A stretch of DNA of 64,000 nt from NCBI GenBank assembly GCA_947683425.1, contig CANTUQ010000073.1, positions 9,334,501 through 9,398,500 on the forward strand, given 5' to 3'. The stretch is from Excoecaria cochinchinensis (Eukaryota; Streptophyta; Magnoliopsida; Malpighiales; Euphorbiaceae). The position numbers and the translations under genes were made by a program. Within the stretch, counting starts at the first letter, position 1; every line of letters begins with the position of its first letter. The notes beneath the pieces are model-generated. The model was not told the DNA's origin. It worked only from the letters and a program-made list of their open reading frames with translations, and searched no databases. This document shows positions 53,757 through 64,000 of the stretch, in pieces.

Positions 53757-55135
53757 CTGTGACGCGCGTCGAACCCCGGGTCGCTCCGAATGCCCACTCT
53801 TAGGGCTTTTGGGAGAGGTTCATAAAACTTGTAAGAAATTACAAGTGAATCCATTTTGGGTAACAAGGAGGTTTCTTGGAGTCGCCACTCAATAGAACAT
53901 TGGGAAAGATCGTCTAGCCTCAATGAGCCTAAGACAGCGCCGCTTATGTCCATTTTGGGCAAGCCAGAGTGTCTCGGAGGCCCCATCCTAATAGAACATT
54001 AGGATGGCCCTCTCGCCTCATGGAGCCTAGGACTATGCAAGTTAAAGCCTTTTACGGGACACAAGAAGTGTCTTGGAAGTCTCATTTCAATGGAACATTG
54101 AAATGGTCCTCTCGCCTCGTTGAGCCCAAAAGACCAGAGATGGTTCGAGACTTCTCATTTATTCATACCTTGATTAAGTTAAAATTGAGTTTTGAATTTA
54201 AGTTTTCATCCCTTTTGATGCAATAATTAGAGCGCAAGTTGGTCATCCAAGGAAAGTGGTAAATGAAAGCGTAATTAAAATAAAGTACATAAAAATAAAT
54301 TACAACAAAACTAGTGGCGGAATAAAACCCCCATTGTAAATAAAATATAAATCATACATAAAATGGGTTATTTATCAAGAGTGAGGACATTGGTACTCGC
54401 ATGCATAATTAAAGGAAATAATTTTGAAGTGACAATTTATTTGAATGAAAAAACTAGGACATTGGTCCCATTTTGTTACAAAAAAATTTTAATTTATTAA
54501 TATAAAACTTTATGCAACTTTTTAATTAACGTGCATGAAAATAAGCAAACTTATTATAAATTACATATTAAAACCAAATAAAGACAACATAAAGTACTAA
54601 AAATGCTAAAAATATAAACTCTACCAAAATGGTGTCTTCAAACCTCCATAGGCTCTCACTTGCCATTGGTAAACTGACACATAAAAAATAATGTTGAAAT
54701 AAAAACACAAATAAAGATGATGTTAGTAATAAAAAATGAATTAAACATGTAACATGTAAAAAATGAATTAAAACAAATAAGATACTTCATGCATGACAAA
54801 TTTATTAGATAGCATAATAATAAAAAAATAACTTAACACATGATTAATTAAACATGCATAAAAATAACAACAATAAAATTCAACATGCATGAAAACATGA
54901 AAATAATAATGATGATGACAAAAATGATAAATTATAATAATAAACAAAACTAATAAAAATAATAATGATAATAATAGTAATGATAAATAATAATAATAAC
55001 AATAAATAAGAATAATAAAATAAAAATAATGATGGTAATAATAATAGTAAATTATAATAATAATGATGATAATAATAATAATAACATCAAAGAATATGAA
55101 CAATCCAATTAAACATGCAAGAAATGAAGAAATAA

Positions 55136-55138
<3 letters not shown>

Positions 55139-55198
<60 letters not shown>
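55139..55198. repeat. (AAT)n microsatellite in E3 5' LTR
   Basis: About 20 AAT units at the place matched by 39243-39321. Confidence 0.95.
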
Positions 55199-55199
<1 letters not shown>

Positions 55200-55755
55200 T
55201 ATGAACAAAAATAATTACAAGAATAATAATATGAACATGAACAATTAAATAAGAAATAAGAAATAAGAAATAATAATATGAACAATTAAATAAAAAATTA
55301 AGAATAAGAAATAATAAAAAGAACAATTAAATAAACATGCAAGAAATAAAAAGTAAAATAAATAATAGATCTAAAAGAATTTACTTGCTAGCTAACTAAT
55401 TGTAAACAAAAATAAATTGAATATTAAATTAAAAGTAGAGCCAAGAATGTTTACCCTCAAATTTGATGTGATGAGTGAAGTTGGATGATAATTTTCTTGC
55501 TTTGATTTAGAAAAAATAAAATATATAATGAAATTTTATCCTAAAAACAAATAATTAATTTATTTGTCTTAAGGAAAAATTATAAAAAGGAAATAAGAAA
55601 ATTCACAAGAACAAATAATTGATTTATTTGTTTTAAGAATTAACTTAAAAAAATTAGATTAGAATACTTGGAGAATTTTTCTCGAAAAAGAAAAAAAAAA
55701 TAAGAAGACGATGAAGATGAAGAAGAGAGAAAACAATATTTTTCTTAAAAAAAAT

Positions 55756-55783
55756 CCCCCCCACCCCCCCCCCCCCCCCCCCC
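55756..55783. repeat. Poly-C tract
   Basis: 27 C in 28 bases (one A at 55763), preceded by a purine-rich run. Present in one LTR of E3 only; real length may be uncertain because sequencing often slips here. Confidence 0.9.
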
Positions 55784-55979
55784 AAATCCTTTCCAAAAAC
55801 TCCATTTCATAACTCAAAATAAACCAAATTTAATAAATAAATTAAATTAACTTAACTCACATTAAACCCAAAAACCTGAATAATTTGAAGAGTTAGAAGA
55901 TAAAAGCTTTTAGAATTAAATTATGCAAAACAAATGAGTTAAAAAGCATTAAAAATGAAGTAAAACGGACTGGGGGCTG

Positions 55980-56068
55980 ATCGGCCACGCACGGGCGAGT
56001 ACAGGGGCGAGCGACGCCCGATGGGCGTCGAGTGGGCGCTGGGTACTGCCGCAGCCCGACACTCGCGA
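55980..56068. other. GC-rich palindromic block in E3 5' LTR
   Basis: Contains CGACGCCC-GAT-GGGCGTCG (56012-56030), an 8-bp perfect stem, about 280 bp from the LTR start. The 3' LTR copy has lost the pairing. Confidence 0.65.
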
Positions 56069-56307
56069 TTTTCCGATTTTTTTTTAATTTTTAAAAACAC
56101 AAAAATTTCTAAAGATACCCTTTTTGTCTCAAAATAATTTTTAAAACACTTAAAATATTTTTTTAAAATACATTTTTATTTATTTATAATAAATCAATTT
56201 GACAAGAAAATCATCATTTTCAACTTTTATTTTTTCCTATAAATCGGCACACTTAATTTTATCATTGGGTAATCCCGATCTAAGCTACTCGGGACCCGGT
56301 GTCTACA

Positions 56308-57561
56308 CCATTCTAGTCTTAAATCATAAAATTCTACACTCCTAGATTCCCAATCGGAGTCGTCCAAAAGATACACCAAGAATGATAAAAACTGAATGTA
56401 AATAATCATGGCATCCAATCCACACAACTCAATAACCAACAAAGACACATGAAATAAATCATTCATCAAAACTAGAAATTAACTTGAGAAAATAAATCTC
56501 ATGAATTAACGATAAGAACCAATGAAATAAACCATTCCATCATATATTTAAATTCAAAAGATGTTCAGAATTCATATCATGGGTAGGGGATTCAAATATC
56601 CCCCAAACAACTAAAAGACTACTCACGAACCATTACAAAATCAAAAGGAAAAAGGAAAGAATAAACCTAGAAATTCATTAAGGAGAAAATCCCGGTTGAA
56701 TCCCACGTTCTTCGATCTCCTTCTTCAAATCTTCGACGGAGAAAAATTCTGGAAATTCTGATGTAAAAACTGTGTATTGAAATTAAACTATGTGTTTCAA
56801 ATGTAAAACTCTTGATTTGAAATTTTAATCTAAAGACAAAATTGAAAACCTATATTAAGAACACCTGAAAAGCTTCTCAAAATCCTAGATCTAAAACCCT
56901 AATATGAAAATAGGTTCAAAACATCCGCCTCCTTTTGCCAAACAGAAAACTTGTCTTTAAATATCCCGAAGGGTCACTGTGGCAACCAAATGGTTGTCAC
57001 CGTGAGGTTGTCAAGGAATTGATTCTGCCTCGCGCACAGGATAAGAGTCACAGTGGCAACCAGATTTGTTGCCACCGTGAGATGCTCAACTTTCGCTTCT
57101 GTCCAGGAAATCCTTATGTCATGGTGACAATGGATTCCCTTGCGACCGTGAGGTACCTCCTCAATTGATTCTGCCTTGGTGAGTTTTATGTCACAGTGAC
57201 AACCAGATAGGTTGCCACTGTGAGGTAATTCTTGCCTGCATTCTACCCAATTGAAGAAATATGTCACGGTGGCAATGACATTGGTTGCCACCGTGACCCA
57301 TAGTAAGCCCAGCTACTGATTTTGAATCCTTTGAATGTCACGGTCACAACCAATGTTGTTGTGACCGTGAGGTACCTAGAAAAAATGCTGCAAACAAAAT
57401 TCAACTCAATCAAAAAGCTAACTAAAATGCATAAAAATTCTAAATTCACTAAGATTAACAAAATTAATCTAAAGTAAGCATGACAAGACAATAACCACCA
57501 CTAAACACCCATAAATCATACAAAAATACTATCAAAACTAAATACTAAATTAAAGTTATCA
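56308..57561 (-). repeat. E5 (Athila-like) 3' LTR, right part
   Basis: Begins with the CCATT copy and ends GTTATCA (57561), which on the minus strand is the LTR start TGATAAC after a polypurine tract. Together with 33722-34261 it makes an LTR of about 1.8 kb. Carries the six-palindrome array 56973-57370. Confidence 0.75.
56973..57370. other. Six ~34-bp palindromes every 71-74 bp in the E5 LTR
   Basis: Sites at 56973-57006, 57047-57080, 57118-57151, 57190-57223, 57263-57297 and 57337-57370, typically GTCACGGTGGCAACC facing GGTTGCCACCGTGAG. Spacers of about 38 bp are largely unrelated apart from a GATTCTGCCT word. In the last site both arms switch together (GGTCACAAC / GTTGTGACC). Confidence 0.9.
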
Positions 57562-57600
57562 AAATACCCCACACTTAGACTTTGCTCGTCCTCAAGTAAA
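57562..57600 (-). other. E5 polypurine tract with adjacent hairpin
   Basis: Element strand: TTTACTTG-AGGA-CGAGCAAA (57581-57600), then GTCTAAGTGTGGGGTATTT before TGATAAC. Same arrangement as E4, with one wobble and one mismatch in the stem. Confidence 0.75.
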
Positions 57601-58581
57601 TGAACTATCCACATTCCTGAAATTTAAAAGTCTAACTCGGAATAAGAAAACTTAACAATAATCATAGCATTAAGTAGAATAGTCTTATCCATAAATTCTC
57701 AAATCAGCTTATATCAATAAATTTCACGTGTGTGTGTGCTAGGCTAAAAACAAATTTTCTCTTTTCAAAACAAAACAACCAGCGCAATTCAGCAATTGAG
57801 CAAAGGAAATGAATAAGCAAATAAATTGCATATTGGTTACACACTTGCAACTCAGGGTAATCATAAGCCTCTGCTTTAGCACCGGAACCACAAGGGTCAT
57901 CTCCACTAAACAACTCAAGCTAAGAGCAGGATCATTAGTACTTAAACCAAGGTTGAAATGTTAGGTTAGGAAATTGGCTAACAAGAATAGTTAAGGAATT
58001 CAAACAAAGAGTCAACCACTCTACCTACAAACACCACTACCCAATTTGAATACAATCTTTCCATGACCTATTTTTAATCCCCCTGCAGTTGCCAAAACTC
58101 GTCTGAACTACCCAAAATGAAAAACATTAACCACAGGAAAACAAAGAGAAGAAATTATCTAAAGAAATTTTTCTCTCAAACCCAATCATTTATGAATGTG
58201 AAGACATCTTCTTCTAATTGAGGGCACCCCACACTTGAATTTTTCTACATCTGACTAACTCAAAAATTAAAACAGTGATCAACCTTTTCATCAAATTCTT
58301 TTTTTTTCTTCTCTTTCTTCTTTTTGGCTCTTTTTTTTATTTATTTATGAGATACCCAAAACCTCTATTTTCTTACCATAAATTTGACTTCATTAAGGGA
58401 AATTTAAACAATATATTAGACAACACCCCAAAGCTTCACAATTCTTCTCACACCCACACTAGTTTAACAGTAAATACCCTTATTCAACTTTCAATGATAT
58501 CCCACCCCAATCCTAGAGTGGCCAATTCTTAGAAAGGATAGGCAAAAGCATTTAGGTTAAATGGTAAAATAAGAGTGTAAC
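57601..58581 (-). other. E5 internal 3' non-coding region, truncated
   Basis: AT-rich DNA upstream (in element sense) of the E5 polypurine tract. It contains another CACCCCACACTTG motif near 58227, possibly the second polypurine-like tract seen in E4. No coding frame. Cut at 58582 by the LC LTR. Confidence 0.55.
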
Positions 58582-59822
58582 TGTGACGCGCGCCGAACCC
58601 CGTGGGCGCCCCGGAGGCCCGCTCTTAGGGCTTTCGGGAGAGATTCATAAAAACTTATAAGAAATTATAAAGGCGTCTATTTTGGGCAACAAGGACGTTT
58701 TATGGAGTCGCCACCCAATAGAACTTTGTGAAAGTTCGTCTCACCTCAGTGAGCCTAAGGCGGCGCATATTATCCATTTTGGGCAAACCAAAGGGGTTTT
58801 GGAGGAATTCTCCCCAATAGAACATTGGGATGACCTTCTAACCCTATGGAACCTAGGATTGTAAATTGAGTCTTTTGGTAGGACACAAGAGGTGTCTTGG
58901 AGATCCCATTCCAATGAAACATCGAAAATGGGCCTCTCGCCTCGTTGAGCCCAAAGACCAGAGATGGTTCGGGACTTCTCATTTATTCATACCTTGATTA
59001 AGTTAAAATTGAGTTTTGAATTTAAGTTTTCATCCCTTTTTTCATACATTTTGATGCAATAATTAGAGCGCAAGTTGGTCATCCAAGGAAAGCGGTAAAT
59101 GAAAGCATAATTAAAGTAAAGTACATAAAAATAAATTACAACAAAACTAGGGGCGGAATACAACCCCCATTGTAAATAAAATATAATTTATACATAAAAC
59201 TGGTTATTTATCAAGCATGAGGACATTGGTCCTCGCATGCATAATTTAAAGAAAATAATTTTGAAGTGACAATTTATTTGAATGAAAAACTAGGACATTG
59301 GTCCCATTTTGTTAGAAAAAAATCCAAATTTATTAATATAAATATTTTATGCGACTTTTAATTAACGTGCATGAAAATAAATAAATTTATTACAAATTAT
59401 ATATTAAATAATAAAAGCAAAATAATACTAAAAATGCTAAAAAGGCTAAAAATATAAACTCCACCAAAATGGTGTCTTCAAACCTCCATGGGTTCCCACT
59501 TGCCATTGGAAAATTCACACATGCAAAATAAGTATTGAAATAAAAACACAAATAAAGATGATGTTAGTAATAAAAAATGAATTAAACATGTAACATGTAA
59601 AAAAATGAATTAAAATAAATAACATCAAGCATAATGTATGACAAATTAATTAGATGGCATAATAAAATATAACTTAACACATAAACAATTTAACATGCAA
59701 AAATGAAAACAACAATAAAATTTAACATGCATGAAAACATGAAAATAATAATGATGATGAAATTCAAAATTAATAAAAATAATAATAGTAGTAAAAATAT
59801 GATAATATACAAAATTAATAAA

Positions 59823-59865
<43 letters not shown>

Positions 59866-59874
59866 GTAATGATA

Positions 59875-59918
<44 letters not shown>

Positions 59919-60053
59919 TAATAACACTAATCACAATAATAATAACAAATAATAATAATGATGATAATATCAAAGAATATGAACAATCCAATTAAATATG
60001 CAAGTAAATAATAATAGCATCAAAGAATATGAACAATAAAATTAAATATGCAA

Positions 60054-60106
<53 letters not shown>

Positions 60107-60107
60107 C
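58582..60107 (-). repeat. LC: truncated Tat/Ogre LTR of the E3 subfamily
   Basis: Starts TGTGACGCGCGCCGAACCCC, the complement of an LTR end, and follows the E3 LTR up to the (AAT)n region, then breaks off. The part holding the GC-rich block and LTR start is missing. Three hairpin units near 58711, 58813 and 58906; TGGCGACTCC is present on the minus strand near 58703. Confidence 0.82.
59823..60105. repeat. (AAT)n tracts in LC
   Basis: Two long AAT runs (about 59826-59863 and 59876-59918) and one at 60056-60104, separated by a local duplication of the ATCAAAGAATATGAACAA segment (59965 and 60018). Confidence 0.9.
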
Positions 60108-62507
60108 ATCATAACCTCAAGATATGTACATTCTAGACTTATCTCACACACATCATCATTCGCACTAAAGATTATTACATCTCATTACAAATGCTAAATA
60201 AATAAACATAATTACAAACTGACAATCAATAAAAACATTTTATAACTTCTACTGACTCGTTGGCCAAAGTCACAAAGAACCGCTGCGCGACTCTGATCTC
60301 CTAACCTACACGGAAAAACAACCGTGCTAAACGGTAACATTTAGTTGGGTGAAACAAATAATTGGCAGCCACTCACAGTGGTTGCCGAGGCAAACACATG
60401 TAAATCAATATATATATATATATATATATATACACATGAACATAAAGTACACCGGGTAAAGCTATCATAAATTCATATTCTTTTTCTCATATAAAACTTA
60501 AACATTTTCCTATATACATTTGTTTACCACTTTATTTTCGCTTTACTATTACACAATATGCAATCATCATGTCCATCAAAAATTAACAAACATTACACAA
60601 GGATTTCCTTACCGATATACTTACATTGGTCATCCAAGCTAAAGTTCAGAAGACAAGCAAATACATAACATACCTGTGTTCTCATTTCAAACATGTAAAT
60701 GAATATATGTATACATAGAATTCATTCATTGATTATTCAACTATAGAAAACATGCATATCACTTACTTCAATTATTCTTTACAAAAACTTCATACAGATA
60801 AGTATACTCTTAACTCTTGCACAGATTAATAACATGTATTATCCCCATATGATCTCTTATACAATTAGGACTTATGCATACATGCCTATCAAAACAAACA
60901 GTACTTGTTACTTCTCTTCTCATTTAACAGATATTGCCTTATTACCCAAAATACATAGGTACCCGAAGGTACAGTACTTTTTCACATGAGTGTCCATAAA
61001 GGATCCAGAACAGAGGAGTGCATATAGCACAAGTCAAATGGCATTAATCACAAATGCATCAAATGCTTATTCACATAATCAATTTATAAATCATCACAGA
61101 GCTTATCAACTAAATCACATTATTTCACTCTTTAATTGCCTGCTAAGTCATAGGGGTGGATAAGCGAGTGAACACATGGCGATACCTTACGGGTACGAAT
61201 CGAAAAGCAACATCACATTTTCTCATTCAAAAACATTTATAGAGGGGATCTTAAACAAGATCCATACACATTGAGGTTCGCGAGGAACCAAACAGGGACC
61301 TGATCAGGGTCCAAAAAGAACGGAAGGCTACAGCTAATAGAACTCTATAGGCATGCCTATCTATCCATGACTCAACTAACGCAGGCTAAATTTCCATATT
61401 ATTATTGAATTCGTCTCATTTCCACATACATACACATTCCACCAATACGCATAACATTCTTTCATTTTTATTGGGCACATGCATTCATTTACGTATAAAT
61501 ACCTCATATAAACATATTAAACACATTTATTTTATTAGATATCATGTCCATATTTAGTCTCAACAATTACTTTACCGTTATCAGATTCATTTAGACTAAC
61601 GGATAATTTCACATTTCGTTACACACATACATTTACAACATAATCATGGTAGATCAAATTCTCATTAAGCAAACTCATTCCATTTATTATACTTAACATG
61701 TGTATAACTTAATCTCAACTCATAATTATGCATACTTGTTCATACTACACATGCTAATGTAGATTACGATATCATAATCCTTAAATGTTATTTAACTTGA
61801 CTAAATTCTATTTTATATAATTATACATTATTAGTTCATTAGTCTACTGCTAGTATTAATCATGTTCATGTGTATTTCCCAGTGATATCTATTCTTATAA
61901 TCATTTCATAATCCTAAACATGCATTGGATAGACCCATGAAAGTTTTGGTATAGTACGGGTTCAATTCGGGAAGAAAAACACATAAAAATATGTAAATTA
62001 GTTGAGGGTAAAGGTGGGGAATTGATGCATGCCAACCATGGGCTATAAAACGAGAAGAAAATCCATCATAAGACTGGTTCTGTCGCGCTCCCGACAGTAG
62101 CTACCCTCTACAAGACTGCTTTTCACATTAAACTTGCATCGCCTAAACCAACATCTAAACGTCATTTTTAGGCAAACTATCCTTCTTAACAATTGTTCCC
62201 TAGGATGTCAAGTTTCTAATGGGATAAGTTTCAGGTAATATGGACAATTAAACATAAGATATGACCTAAACAATATATACTGTACAGATGAACCCGCCAA
62301 AATAAGAATACCTATGTTTTGGCCACTCTTTAGGACATTTACAGCAAGAATTGGCTCAACCTTATTCTTAGACATTTTTAAATGTGGATCTTAGGTTTCA
62401 TCTCCATTTTAAAGTAGGCCAATTAGAGCACTGTAACTCGATATATGGGGAAAAGAGTCACCAAAGGTCAAGAGAGACCAACATAGAAACTAACTCTACA
62501 AGCACAC
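60108..62507. repeat. Degraded S1-family LTR fragment
   Basis: Matches S1 over several blocks: CTCACACACAT...GCACTAA, GGCAGCCACTCACAGTGGTTG, the GGACCTGATCAGGGTCCAAA palindrome with CTATAGGCATGCCTA, and the GGGAAGAAAAACACATAAAA block. The S1-type start is only weakly recognisable, and the 3' end is cut by LD at 62508. The S1 palindrome pairs are not conserved here. Confidence 0.7.
60410..60432. repeat. (TA)n microsatellite
   Basis: About eleven TA units inside the S1-family fragment; shorter TATA runs lie at the matching place in 33206-33721. Confidence 0.9.
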
Positions 62508-64000
62508 TGTGACGCACGCCGAACCTTGGGTCGCCCCGAACGCCCGCCTTTAGGGCTTTCGGGATGAGGTTCATAAAAACTTGTAAAACATTACAAGTGC
62601 ATCTATTTTGGGCAACAAGGAGGTTTCTTGGAGTCGCCACCCAATAGAACATTGGGAAAGTTCGTGTAGCCTCAGTGAGCCTAAGACAGCGCAGCTATGT
62701 CAATCATAGGCAAGCTGGAGGTATCTTGGAGGCCTATTTTGGGCAACAAAGAGGTTTCTTGGAGTTGCCACCCAATAGAATATTGGAAAAGTTCATCTAG
62801 CCTCAGTGAGCCTAAGATAGCTCAGCTATGTCCATCATAGGCAAGCCGGAGGTGTCTTGGAGGCCCTACCCTAACATTAGGACGGTCCTCTCGGCCTCGT
62901 GCTTAGACAAACTAGAGGTGTCTTGGAGGCACCACCCTAATAGAACATTAAGATGGTCCTCTCGCCTCGTGGCGTCTAGGACTGTGCAAGTTTGAGCCTT
63001 TTGGGACACAAGAGGTGTCTTGGAGGCCCGATCCCAATATGACATTGAGATGGCCCTCTCGATGGTTCGGGACTTCCTATTTATTCATACCTTAATTAAG
63101 TTTATGATTGAGTTTTGAATTTATTGTTTCATCCATTTTCTCATACATTTTGATGCAATAATTAGAGCGCAAGTTGGTCATCTAAGGAAAGCAGTAAATG
63201 AAAGCATAATTAAAATAAAGTACTTGAAAATAAATTACAACAAAACTAGGGGCGGAATATAACCCCTATTGTAAATTAAAAGTAAATCATGCATAAAACG
63301 GGGTATTCATTATTGATGAGAACATTGGTCCTCGCATTCATACTTAAAAAAAATGTGTTAAAGGTGATAGTTTTTTTAGATGTAAAAACTAGGACATTGG
63401 TCCCATTTTATTAGAAAAAGTTTCAAGTTAATTTAATAGAAATATTTTTGTGACTTTTAATTAACGTGTATAATTAAATAAATTTATTACAAATTACATA
63501 TTAAAACCAAATAAGGGCAAAATAATACTAAAAATGATAAAAATATAAACTCCACCAAAAGGGTCTTCAAACCTCCATGGGCTCCCACTTGTCATTGAAA
63601 AACTCACATATGAAAAATAGGTATTAAAATAAAAAACACAAATAAAGATGACGTTAGTAATAAAAAAAGATGGATTTAAACATATAACATGTAAAAATGA
63701 ATTAAAACAACATGCATAATGTATGACATATCAATTAAATGGCATGATAAAAATAAATAACTCAATTTATTAACAATTTAACATGCATAAATAAAAATAA
63801 TAAAATTTAACATGCATGAAAACATAAATAATAATAATAATGATGATGATGATAACAATAATAAATTATAATAATAAACAAAACTAATAAAAATGATGAT
63901 AATGATAGTAATAATGATAATTAACAACTAATAATAACACTAATCACAATAATAATAACAATACTAATGATAATAATGATAATAATAACATCAAAGAATA
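62508..64000 (-). repeat. LD: Tat/Ogre LTR end, running off the window
   Basis: Starts TGTGACGCACGCCGAACC and follows the E3 LTR to the window edge, reaching the AAT-rich part. The body of its element, if any, cannot be placed. Confidence 0.82.
62629..63065 (-). repeat. Expanded hairpin-unit array in LD
   Basis: Five related units of about 90-130 bp (hairpins near 62640, 62771, 62868, 62936, 63027) against three in E3 and LC. Units share GGTGTCTTGGAGGC-like and TCTCGCCTCGTGG-like flanks. One unit has lost its loop (CCCTAACATTAGGAC). Confidence 0.75.

Larger units (their letters stand above)
34262..56307 (-). mobile_element. E3: Tat/Ogre-type element with gag only, carrying nested S1 and E4
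   Basis: Minus-strand element. 5' LTR 53758-56307, primer binding site 53739-53756, leader, gag (52977-52616 and 44622-43474, split by E4), a short pol remnant 43433-43167, ~0.9 kb unknown DNA, 3' untranslated remains, tandem repeats, polypurine tract, 3' LTR 40301-34262 (split by S1). Net of the two insertions E3 is about 10.4 kb. Protease, most of RT, both RNases H and integrase are gone, so it could only have moved using proteins from relatives. Confidence 0.92.
53758..56307 (-). repeat. E3 5' LTR (2550 bp)
   Basis: Minus strand from TGTAGACACCGGG (56307) to GCGCGTCACA (53758). Same order of blocks as the 3' LTR. Carries three hairpin units near its end (53888, 53989, 54087) and the decamer TGGCGACTCC (53878-53887 on the minus strand) next to the first. 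A 28-bp poly-C tract at 55756-55783 is absent from the 3' copy. Confidence 0.93.

Noticed and set aside
56973..57370. CRISPR-like array (regular repeats and unique spacers)
   Set aside because: Located in an LTR of a plant retroelement, units are palindromes of variable sequence, and no cas genes exist; reported instead as a palindrome array.

Overview
This is a gene-poor, repeat-dense stretch of plant nuclear DNA, probably from a eudicot (not pinned down further). Nearly all of it is LTR retrotransposons of the Ty3/Gypsy superfamily, nested inside one another. I found no host protein-coding gene, tRNA, rRNA or CRISPR array that I can defend. The plant assignment rests on Tat/Ogre-type gag-pro-RT-RNaseH-aRNH-integrase remains, an Athila-type gag with an Asp-type primer binding site, very long AT-rich LTRs, and 5-bp target duplications.

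Layout. 1-1194 and 15357-15821 are two halves of one old Tat/Ogre LTR (LF), split by element E1 (1195-15356, +), which has 2.5-kb LTRs and a perfect GATTG duplication. A 205-bp unknown host segment and an 868-bp tandem triplication (15575-18176) follow. They lead into E2 (17767-32690, +), a second Tat/Ogre element with about 3.1-kb LTRs and a duplication CCGAT/CTGAT. Next come an unidentified host segment (32691-33205) and a fragment of another LTR family (33206-33721). E5 is an old Athila-like element on the minus strand; its 3' LTR (33722-34261 plus 56308-57561) was split by E3 (34262-56307, minus; perfect CCATT duplication). E3 is a Tat/Ogre derivative that keeps gag but has lost pro and almost all of pol. 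E3 was hit twice: by a 3.6-kb solo LTR S1 (35496-39121, TAATA duplication) inside its 3' LTR, and by E4 (44628-52615, minus; AGTAT duplication) inside gag. E4 is a young, pol-less Athila-type element with an intact gag. The right end holds E5 internal sequence, a truncated Tat/Ogre LTR (LC), an S1-family fragment, and the end of another Tat/Ogre LTR (LD) that runs off the window.

Function. E1 and E2 carry the full domain set but are dead: frameshifts and many stops break every frame, and most stops look like C-to-T (or G-to-A) decay of CAG, CAA and TGG codons. E3 and E4 could only move by borrowing enzymes from intact relatives.

The most unusual signal is architectural. LTRs of several unrelated families carry arrays of short, near-perfect palindromes at regular spacing. 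E2 has a 20-bp-periodic array built on TCACGAGTCGTGA, a run of five back-to-back hairpins and a CAGCTG array. E5 has six ~34-bp palindromes every 71-74 bp, and S1 shares that motif and spacing. E4 has a 17-bp TCGCGATCGC array whose copy number differs between its two LTRs, and it also carries the E2 core palindrome. The Tat/Ogre LTRs further show hairpins directly next to a copy of the primer-binding decamer TGGCGACTCC, and E4/E5 show AGGA-loop hairpins with varying stems beside their polypurine tracts. These are the items most worth following up.
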